From the NCBI GenBank assembly GCA_964019165.1, contig OZ025276.1, forward strand, positions 11,477,205-11,541,204: a stretch of DNA of 64,000 nt. The letters are read 5' to 3'. A program made the position numbers and the translations under genes. Positions 54,401 through 64,000 of this stretch are shown one piece after another. The notes below the pieces were generated by a model that had not been told where the DNA came from, did not search any database, and saw only the letters and a program-made list of their open reading frames with translations. The DNA is from Mastigias papua. Taxonomy: Eukaryota; Cnidaria; Scyphozoa; Rhizostomeae; Mastigiidae. Position 1 is the first letter of the stretch. Every line of letters starts with the position of its first letter.

Positions 54401-56717
54401 GCACCTTTTCTTATCTGTTTATTTCATGTTTACTTGCAAATTAATTTTTCATTCTCTTATCATTTGCCAAGCACAAAATTGAACTGCATGTAAAGGGCTG
54501 AATATCAAAATGGTGATCTGCATCGCGATATACAATCATTATGGCAGGATATTCCCTTCATAAATTTTTTTACCAATTGATTGATAAAGATTTCAAAAGG
54601 CTTCCTTATTGATATTTATTGGTAGAACCTCTCGATCAGCATTTCCTCTGCTCTCACATCATGATCACTAGCATCACACAGGGACTCATATAGGCCTTAC
54701 GGAATTGACATCACAGTAGACAATTGAAATAGTATCATCAGCATTTCCTATTTTTGTTATTGTTTTTATGCATATGTTGTTAAAATTTCCTGACGATATT
54801 TCGAAGAACGCATTCGGGTACATAAAGCTATTCGATGAGAATCCCAGCACGAAAATTCCATTGGTAATGAGTGCGCATTGATAAGACTGCCTTGCAACTA
54901 TTTTCATCTAAATGCAGAGCCCCTATGCAGGAAATATCCACAATATATTCACTAGGACGCCCAGGCAAAGGAGTTGTATCTAAAGCAACTTCTACCACCT
55001 ACTTTCAAACCAATTGACAGGTCACGGTATGTGTAATATTCCCCTTTCCAAGCTTATAGCAATAAAATTAACATTTTTGTACACTCTCCTAAACCTCCGT
55101 GGACTCTTAATCTGGTCTAGGTTCACAGCTACCAAACCTTTTCTTGTTTGCTCTTGATCTACACAACAATTCCCTTATTTCTGCATTATCTCGTAATCTT
55201 TGGATAAATGAAAACAAAGCCCCGGCAAACGAAGACAAGGGTAAGCTAAAAACATTCAGAGGGCTAACCTTATCTAATTATACGATCCATTTTAGGCAAA
55301 CCTTAGCGATAATCTGTAAGATGATGTTGTGGCTCAGAATTCGATTTGGACGTGTCGATGGTGCTGTCCTGTCCCTTCCGAAATTGTGTTATATACCAGA
55401 TTTTCTCATCAGCTCAAATAATTACCCACAATCAGCTCTCCATCATGTGAAATTTCTCTCCTTATCAATACTTGTGGTATACTTGTTTTTATGACCTCAG
55501 CAGAGAGAACAATACTCGTAGATTACCAAAGCCGTGGATGTCAGCTTTCGACACGCCACATATTCTTCGTACACATGTTTTGTAATTTCTGGTGCCACGG
55601 CTCACCCACGGGGACAAAGAGAATTATTTAAAGTTTTGTCATGTAAAGATAAATATTTTGCACGTCCATTCTTCCTACCTAGTCCTGCCTAACTTTTTCA
55701 GCATCTATTTATTCATATGATACCTCTCCTCCGCTTCTTAAGCGAACTCTTTGCAAAAAAAGTATTCACGTTATGTGATATAGGGCATAAAACACTGGTA
55801 GCTGCGAAGCCACTTGTAAGAACTGCAAGGCAATTCCTAGAAATTGTCTTTGGAGGAACGTAAGGCCAGTCTGCGTAAGGCATACAATTCGCAGCGACAC
55901 AATGGGCGTGGATCCCGCGATTGAAGAACATCTGAGTATATTTTTGTGTATTTTGTGTTCAGTTTGTCAGCAAATCGAGTAAATCTAAGAGATGTAGAAA
56001 ATTCATGACTTGTCCGCTTCTCTGCAGCACCCAAGTCATCTTTGGCTCCAAGAATGTAAAAAAAGTTCAGCAATTTGCCAACAGAAATGGAATAATCTTG
56101 GTCATTTTTCCGACGGAAATTTTGTCTGGAGGGCAGTGACACCCTCCTGCATTCTACTTTAGGAACGGGCCTGACCGGCTGGTGTTCCATAGGCCCATGC
56201 ACAAATCGAATATATGCCTTACTCATGTAATACACTGCATGCTAGTATTTGCATATTTTACATGCCAAACAGATGCACCTTCGCATTCTTAATTAGGTAG
56301 ATTAAGTGGGCGCAGCATTGTGGTAGATAATTTGGTATGCAGAGCAATAGATAGCATTGCTTGTTTCAAGGCTGCTGGTTTTATACTAGCGCTAACATAA
56401 ATAAGGTTGCACATAATGCCTGCAAGGACAAGCAAATTAAGATTGTAGAAACCTTCTACATTTGTTAAGGAGAAAATCCAACCCAGAAACAGCTCTGAAC
56501 CTTCGAGGGCAAAAACACATTTGCAATGCTTGCAATACCAGTGTAAAACGTCTAATATCTCAACAATGTGATCACATGTATTAATTGTTTCACTGTCACA
56601 GTTTTATCTCTTCAACACTCAGACAAGCGAATATTGGCCTATCATTTTAGCATATCTGTGATATTGCATGGAGACCACCTAAATATTACCGGGCGTCTAT
56701 AGAATGTAGTATGTAAG
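51463..56717. other. Gene-poor region with anonymous open frames
   Basis: The longest frames are 159 codons on - (51633-52112) and 132 codons on - (55837-56235); neither shows a family, signal or conserved splice context. A short CCATAC/TATACCA repeat lies at 52825-52858. Confidence 0.5.
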
Positions 56718-57050
56718 GGTCATCCATAAAGTATGTACGCTCAAAATCACCACATTTTTGACCAACCCACCCACCCTGTACGCGCAAGTACGCTTTTGAC
56801 TAAACGCACCCACCCACCTCTGTACGAACGTACAAACGTTTCTTTGATATTTCATTAAATCTGTTGCATAATTTTTAGGAGCAATTTTTCACAAATCGAG
56901 GAAAGTATGTATCAAATTATCATGTTTTAAAGTGATTGGATCGTACGCACTCTTTGAGCTTTACCAACCCACCCACCCTGTACGTGTGAGTACGCTTTTG
57001 GCTTTACCCACCCACCGACCCTAAAAGCGTACGTACTTTTTGGACGCCCC
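56718..57050. repeat. MITE with GGGTCATCCATAAAGTA-type ends (family R6)
   Basis: Left end GGGTCATCCATAAAGTATGT and right end the inverse of GGGGCGTCCAAAAAGTACGT, each followed inward by ACGCT. The interior carries three copies of ACCCACCCACC plus TGTACG and AGTACGCTTTT, so it folds on itself. One copy in the window. Confidence 0.75.
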
Positions 57051-60000
57051 CGTACCTCACTTTGCTTCACAAATATAGCTGTCACATTTTAATCCTTTCG
57101 GAATATTTTTCAGATCGTGTTGTGTGGACATTCAGAGAGAGAGAAAGGGAGAGCAGTGCGCTTGTATGCAGAAGCAACAACCAAAGTTGGCTAGAGTAAC
57201 GGGGCTGAGGCCCATCAAGGCTGACTGTAGAATATGGTAAGTCAATCTTTAGTTTTGTACTGTTGGTTACTCTTATCTCCTCATAGAGATTTTCATTTGT
57301 TGTTTATATTAATGACCCTTTCATTTAGAGTTAGCCAAATAGGTTTCAATCTACCTCAAAACTACCCCTAAACAAGGCTGTAGAAGAAAGAGGACGAGGG
57401 CTTTGCCCCATTCTACATTTAGAAGAGGGGTTGGAACTCATATCACTACAGTGTTAGACACATTCAATTTGTCCAACACTGTAGTGTCACGTCAACTAGG
57501 ATATTCTAGCAAAGGAAATGTTAAGACAGTTTCAATAATGAAATCATGAAAAGGCTAATAAAGTTTCAGCATTAGGCGAAAAAGAACTTTCTTATAAAAA
57601 AAGTCAACAATGTTCAACGTAGACATCTGAATAATTTAATTACTGTGAACATAATGGCAAGAATGCACTTTTGTTGCGGAACGAAACCAGCAGACGTTAA
57701 TTGATCCAACCTTTAGTTGCAACACTTGACTGCTATCAACCTTCAGTCAAGAATTTTAGCAACATTGCACATCTGTTAGCCATTTAATTGATGGTACAGT
57801 CCTGCCAAACAAGACTCGAGCATGCTGCCACCGTGAATGATAAAAGTTGCTCAGGGAATCAATTTTCAATGCAAGCTAAACGTGAAACGTAGCAGATTCC
57901 TAGAACCCAAATACATCACTATACAAACATGTCCTGCGACTTATTATCCCCTTCTCCTTTTAAATTTATTCAGGCGAATCTCCAGAAACTCTTGGAGCAG
58001 TTTGTGTAACAAACATTCGTGTCCGAACGATTGACCTGGGCTTATTTGCTTACACAATTTTTACAAGAGTGCCTTATTTCTTAGCTCAGCCTCCGTATTC
58101 TTTGAATTTTTTTATTTTGAATCTAACAGTACTCTTAAGTTATTCTTAAATTTTAGCGATTTTGAGCATTAACACTCGTGTAGGCTACATTCTTATTATA
58201 AAAAGTGTGTAACTGACACTTCTCAGAGACCTACTGAGTCTTATCATAGCATAACGACTTCCAGATCGGATGATTGAAACTCCCACTTGCTCTGTGTAGC
58301 AACTAATGGAAACTCAAATCAGCAAAATTGCATTATTCTTAAATTATTCTTTAAAAAAGTGTGTAAAAAGGAACTTAGTATTTCATAGCAATTTATGATC
58401 ACTTTTTATGCAAAATTATCGGTTCTATCTTCTTCACTTTAAAAGAAAACTGAACAAAAATACAAAGTTTCGTTATCATTTTAAAACAATACAAACAAGT
58501 AGTAATACAAAGAAGAGAAATTTTGACCAAAGTGTAAATATCTATTGTGGATTAAAAGAATTCATTCAACGCGTTGCCTTGTAGATTCCTGAAATAAAAT
58601 AGGATAAGTTGTGGTACAGTGCTCCTTGAGGATGATCTCCTAACTGCCAAATGCCCCTTTTGCATTTCTACGAATTTCCAAGTTTCCATCCCAACAGTGA
58701 CGTAGATAGAGTGGAGTCGATCGTGGGAATCCACTTTAGAACTAGACTGCCATTTTGTCGGAAGGTCTTTTCTTGTTGGAAAAACCATGGAATAATTTTT
58801 CATTTCTCTCTAAAAGTCAAATTCTGAAAGGAAAAGCTTCTGCATAACTGAATGGTAAAATGGACTGATCATGAAAACAACGAATACACTTGTTACATTG
58901 TTTGCAGAAATCTTCACTTCTTCCCCTCCTGTAGATGTCCTATCTACAATTCTGCACCCCAGGCTTTTCTAATAGGTTTCTTATAACAGCCCCAGCCGAC
59001 ATTGCCTACAAACAAAAGTACCTGCTATCCCCCACGTCGTAAGCACCTTTCCATAACCATCATTGAAACTGATTGAAATTGTGAATAAATCAAGTAATTA
59101 GAGAGGATATATGACCAGCTGACTAAATGGTGACAAAACCATTCGGAATACATACTAATTATCTGCTATGTAAGACCATGAAGTGCACAAATGACGTTGA
59201 AACCATTGAAATTCTAGAGTAATGAGTTCCTCCATTGATACTGCAATGGTCTTACCAAAGCATGCTTTCCATTATAGCCGCTATGATCGTTTAAAAAGGT
59301 GTGAATGACTCAAACGATCCTAGTGACTTCAGCAATATTCTGGCCAAGCATGTAACCACAAGCGACCCTAACAACAGCAAAAGACATTATCACTAGAATG
59401 AAGATGCTCCCACGATCCTGCAATGATCGCTTGCACATGTTTCCCGGAAGTCACTGGGACCGCTGGGATCCTTGGGAACGGTGAAATCATTCACATCGTT
59501 CTCAATACTCCAAATGATCATCGCTGCTTTCTTCCTTTCTTATCTCGGGAAATCCTTACTTGTTCTGTGCAGTGATATAGAATTTGCGAGATGATTTAGA
59601 TGGCTTTTTGCAAAGATCAAAGTCTGCGGTACAGAACCATTTATGGAAATAACTTTAATTTCTAACAAACTACAGATGTGATTCCTTCAACTTCAAGTAA
59701 CTCCCCGTCCAGTCTATTAGTCCTTTCAAAGATGCCAATTAACGAGGTGAAATTTTTGTTCATGAAAAGCATGAACAAGAAAATTCTTAACCTTATTCAC
59801 TATTATTATTTTGCTATTATGTTGAAAAAGTAAGAAATATATTTCCTCTTAATTTGCCCCCAAAAGAGTGTATTTATACGTTCTTTGTTACAACATTTTG
59901 CTTTGATTCAGATATCAACTGGCAAGTCACTTACAATCAGTAATCAATGCCAAACCAATAACAATCACTAAATCGACGTTCATTCTAACCATTGTGTAAC

Positions 60001-60241
60001 TGTTGTTTCTTCTACAAGTTGTTCGTCACATTGGATATCTCAACCAATAATTGCATTCACATTCTGATTTATAAGTGAAATGCTAAAGAAGATTAACTCG
60101 AATTCTGGACAATACTGATTATATTTATATCCCAAAATAATAACAAAAAACCATTGCAAAGGAAATCCATAGCAGTTTGTGACGGATATCCGTAACAGTT
60201 TATGATAGTAGCTTCATGCAGTGTGTGCGATATATATAAAT

Positions 60242-60248
<7 letters not shown>
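57051..60248. other. Intergenic, repeat fragments only
   Basis: Contains an R9-related right end (about 57470-57603: CCAACACTGTAGTGTCA, AACTTTCTTATAAAAAAAG) and an R10-related segment (about 58080-58215). No recognisable coding sequence. Confidence 0.55.

Positions 60249-60332
<84 letters not shown>
60249..60332. repeat. TA dinucleotide microsatellite
   Basis: Pure (TA)n over about 80 bases. Confidence 0.97.
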
Positions 60333-60340
<8 letters not shown>

Positions 60341-60892
60341 CTAATGTATGTAAGCATGTACGTATGCATATTAACGCCCAAAAGCTACAATCACTAAGAA
60401 ATTTTTCAAATAGTACAGAGACTCGAGAAAGAACTTCAACTGTTGAAACGTTTCGACACAACGAGTCTTTGATAGAAGATCGTCGGTAAATCTTTGAGTG
60501 AAGCTTTTTTAGCTGTTTTATTATATCAATGCTTGATATTGTCGATAATTAATACCACTTCTGTGACTGACACCTATAGAACTAATTTCAAATCAAAAAT
60601 CTATCTACTTATAGTAACAGTACAACGAAATTGCATAGCATTGAATGGCATGGCAAGTGTAGTTTCTGGTACACCTGGTTTCCATAGGCATTGTTTGCCT
60701 AATAGCTATTGCTGTCGCTAAGGTAGGCTTCTTGTATGGTGTTACAATGTTGAAAAGTACTCCGACAAGGAAAAGTTATTACTAACCAGTGCCTGGCCTT
60801 AGGTGGCAAATTTCCATAGCTTGGTAAAGCCCACCTGTTGGAAGTTAGGGTATATAGTTGACACATGATCAAGAATCTCCCACACAATTCAT

Positions 60893-61250
60893 ACATTTTT
60901 TATTATAAGGAGCCTACCATCAGACCTAGTTCTAAAAGTTCCTTATTTTTGAATCTGTTTTGATAGCAGTTTAGTACTACAAGTTTCTTACTAGCTCCTT
61001 ACTTTTAACTGCATATGCAGAACCATGAACAGGCTAAATGTTTAGGTCCAAGACAGGGCACTATGGACACTACAAGTTTTAACGGAAACGCACAATGTAC
61101 TTGAATTTGCGTTCCTAATTCTCCATTGTTTGCAGGGATACAAATAGTCGAAATTTAAAGGTTCGTTATTAGGGATTTAATAGCTACTTAAACTTTTTAG
61201 CCTCCTAAATGTAGGTACCTTCTAGAGCGTTTCCTTATAAAAACTACTTG
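60893..61250 (+). repeat. MITE-like element, family R3, copy at 61 kb
   Basis: Begins TTTATTATAAGGAGCC, shares GACAGGGCACTATGGACACT and TTTAGTACTACAAGTTTC with the other R3 copies, and ends GCGTTTCCTTATAAAAACTA. Confidence 0.8.
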
Positions 61251-61795
61251 TATCCCCATATCACGGAGGATCAGTGAAAATATCAAATGATACAGGCGCA
61301 CAGAAGCCGAAGTAAAAGAGTTTGCGATAGTTGCTTACATTCTTAAGACCCAATCCAAGCTGTAATAGCATTAGCGATAAAGAAGCACCGTCAGCCCTAC
61401 CCAATTCACAATCTACGGATTTGCCCCAATGCTACTATTCAGGCTATCTGTAAGAGAATTGACTGACAATGTGCGAAAGAATAAAGATCGGACAGACCAG
61501 ATTACAGTAGCATTTCATCCACTTACCCTGCAGTGTTCAAATCACATATGATTTGATGCACAACCACACATTTTCCCTTCTCAAGATTATTGTCTTCACA
61601 TTCCACAGGTGGTTCCAATTCCTGCCCAATACCAGTTTTAGACAGCAACGTTAAATACTTACAACACACTTAAGTACACCTCCCAGACACACCAGATCAC
61701 TGCATACTATCCATCATACAACAATATATACCAACTTCACATATTCCCATCCACAACACTCCTAAGTAACACAACACCTGACTTGCCAATTATGG
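61251..61795. other. Flank of the satellite array; no gene seen
   Basis: Anonymous sequence with no open frame or repeat that I can support. Confidence 0.5.
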
Positions 61796-64000
61796 GCAAT
61801 TTTGCCTTGGTATTTTGCCCAAACATGACCAAAATTGACATTGATTGATTTTGATTGCAGATTGAAAAGTGATGAAAATGAGCCATTTTTGGCCAAAAAG
61901 TAAGGCTATAACCTTGGTATTTTGCCCAAAAATGACCAAAATTGAAATTGATTGATTTTGATTGCAGATTGAAAAGTGATGAAAATGAGCCATTTTTGGC
62001 CAAAAAGTAAGGCTATAACCTTGGTATTTTGCCCAAAAATGACCAAAATTGAAATTGATTGATTTTGATTGCAGATTGAAAAGTGATGAAAATGAGCCAT
62101 TTTTGGCCAAAAAGTAAGGCTATAACCTTGGTATTTTGCCCAAAAATGACCAAAATTGAAATTCATTGATTTTGATTGCAGATTGAAAAGTGATGAAAAT
62201 GAGCCATTTTTGGCCAAAAAGTAAGGCTATAACCTTGGTATTTTGCCCAAAAATGACCAAAATTGAAATTGATTGATTTTGATTGCAGATTGAAAAGTGA
62301 TGAAAATGAGCCATATTTGGCCAAAAAGTAAGGCTATAACCTTGGTATTTTCCCCAAAAATGACCAAAATTGAAATTGATTGATTTTGATTGCAGATTGA
62401 AAAATGATGAAAATGAGCCATTTTTGGCCAAAAAGTAAGGCTATAACCTTGGTATTTTGCCCAAAAATGACCAAAATTGAAATTGATTGATTTTGATTGC
62501 AGATTGAAAAGTGATGAAAATGAGCCATTTTTGGCCAAAAAGTAAGGCTATAACCTTGGTATTTTGCACAAAAATGACCAAAATTGAAATTGATTGATTT
62601 TGATTGCAGATTGAAAAGTGATGAAAATGAGCCATATTTGGCCAAACAGTAAGGCTATAACCTTGGTATTTTGCCCAAAAATGACCAAAATTGAAATTGA
62701 TTGATTTTGATTGCAGATTGAAAAATGATGAAAACAGCCATTTTTGGCCAAAAAGTAAGGCTATAACCTTGGTATTTTGCCCAAAAATGACCAAAATTGA
62801 AATTCATTGATTTTGATTGCAGATTGAAAAGTGATGAAAATGAGCCATTTTTGGCCAAAAAGTAAGGCTATAACCTTGGTATTTTGCCCAAAAATGACCA
62901 AAATTGAAATTGATTGATTTTGATTGCAGATTGAAAAGTGATGAAAATGAGCCATTTTTGGCCAAAAAGTAAGGCTATAACCTTGGTATTTTGCCCAAAA
63001 ATGACCAAAATTGAAATTGATTGATTTTGATTGCAGATTGAAAAGTGATGAAAATGAGCCATTTTTGGCCAAAAAGTAAGGCTATAACCTTGGTATTTTG
63101 CCCAAAAATGACCAAAATTGAAATTGATTGATTTTGATTGCAGATTGAAAAGTGATGAAAATGAGCCATTTTTGGCCAAACAGTAAGGCTATAACCTTGG
63201 TATTTTGCCCAAAAATGACCAAAATTGAAATTGATTGATTTTGATTGCAGATTGAAAAGTGATGAAAATGAGCCATTTTTGGCCAAAAAGTAAGGCTATA
63301 ACCTTGGTATTTTGCCCAAAAATGACCAAAATTGAAATTGATTGATTTTGATTGCAGATTGAAAAGTGATGAAAATGAGCCATTTTTGGCCAAAAAGTAA
63401 GGCTATAACCTTGGTATTTTGCCCAAAAATGACCAAAATTGAAATTCATTGATTTTGATTGCAGATTGAAAAGTGATAAAAATGAGCCATATTTGGCCAA
63501 AAAGCAAGGCTATAACCTTGGTATTTTGCCCAAAAATGACCAAAATTGAAATTGATTGATTTTGATTGCAGATTGAAAAGTGATGAAAATGAGCCATTTT
63601 TGGCCAAAAAGTAAGGCTATAACCTTGGTATTTTGCCCAAAAATGACCAAAATTGAAATTGATTGATTTTGATTGCAGATTGAACCGTGATGAAAATGAG
63701 CCATTTTTGGCCAAAAAGTAAGGCTATAACCTTGGTATTTTGCCCAAAAATGACCAAAATTGAAATTGATTGATTTTGATTGCAGATTGAAAAGTGATGA
63801 AAATGAGCCATTTTTGGCCAAAAAGTAAGGCTATAACCTTGGTATTTTGCCCAAAAATGACCAAAATTGAAATTCATTGATTTTGATTGCAGATTGAAAA
63901 GTGATGAAAATGAGCCATTTTTGGCCAAAAAGTAAGGCTATAACCTTGGTATTTTGCCCACAAATGACCAAAATTGAAATTGATTGATTTTGATTGCAGA
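61796..64000. repeat. 107-bp satellite array, about 20.5 units, truncated by window end
   Basis: The period is exactly 107 bases (TAAGGCTATA recurs at 61901, 62008 and so on), with one 1-base deletion near 62735. The first unit (61796-61900) is degenerate at its outer edge. Each standard unit holds a 14-base perfect palindrome TTTTTGGCCAAAAA and the near-inverted pair TTGGTATTTTGCCC / AAAAATGACCAA. Units differ at few positions. Overlapping 103-codon minus-strand frames arise because 107 leaves remainder 2 on division by 3 and the unit has few stops. I treat it as noncoding satellite. Confidence 0.98.

Noticed and set aside
55837..56235. 132-codon minus-strand open frame
   Set aside because: No family recognised; may be a fragment of an old repeat or pseudogene, but I cannot support either.
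61737..63928. Series of overlapping 103-codon minus-strand open frames with near-identical peptides
   Set aside because: They are produced by the 107-bp satellite: the frame shifts at each unit and the unit lacks stops in most phases. No codon-level constraint is visible; variants hit all positions alike.

Overview
The window is nuclear DNA from an intron-rich, AT-rich eukaryote. Gene content (CEP57, PITRM1, GOPC, a SUEL-lectin membrane protein) says Metazoa, and the divergence from vertebrate proteins suggests an invertebrate, perhaps an early-branching marine lineage. The phylum is inference; nothing read here fixes it. There are no operons, phage, CRISPR arrays or bacterial signals.

Layout. 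1-5041: CEP57 on the + strand, with its 5' exon(s) not found. 6122-23118: a complete PITRM1 mitochondrial peptidase gene on +, which I could thread as 30 exons in continuous phase (1,003 codons plus stop), including two small exons encoding a mitochondrial presequence. 26733-31158: complete GOPC on -, convergent with PITRM1, 7 exons, 493 codons plus stop. 34661 to about 40295: a - strand gene for a single-pass membrane protein with an extracellular SUEL (galactose/rhamnose-binding lectin) domain; its N-terminal part is unresolved. 40548-40619: a tRNA-like sequence with intact Pol III boxes and an oversized anticodon loop. From 41 kb to 61.8 kb I see no convincing protein gene, only short nonautonomous transposon-like repeats, microsatellites and anonymous sequence. 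61.8 kb to the window end is a 107-bp satellite array, about 20 units, running off the end.

The genes are ordinary conserved housekeeping or trafficking genes, with no evidence of a joint pathway: CEP57 acts at centrosomes and microtubules, PITRM1 in the mitochondrial matrix, GOPC at the Golgi, the lectin protein at the cell surface. What stands out is the repeat landscape: several MITE-like families, many sharing a TTATAAG-type terminus; a nested MITE insertion; a TTAA-flanked element ending 10 bases from a GOPC splice donor; a roughly 160-nt near-perfect hairpin in a CEP57 intron; a roughly 510-bp palindrome of CATT repeats in a PITRM1 intron; two diverged copies of a tRNA-derived SINE; and the satellite with signs of three-unit block duplication. 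I did not find a convincing novel multi-gene system.
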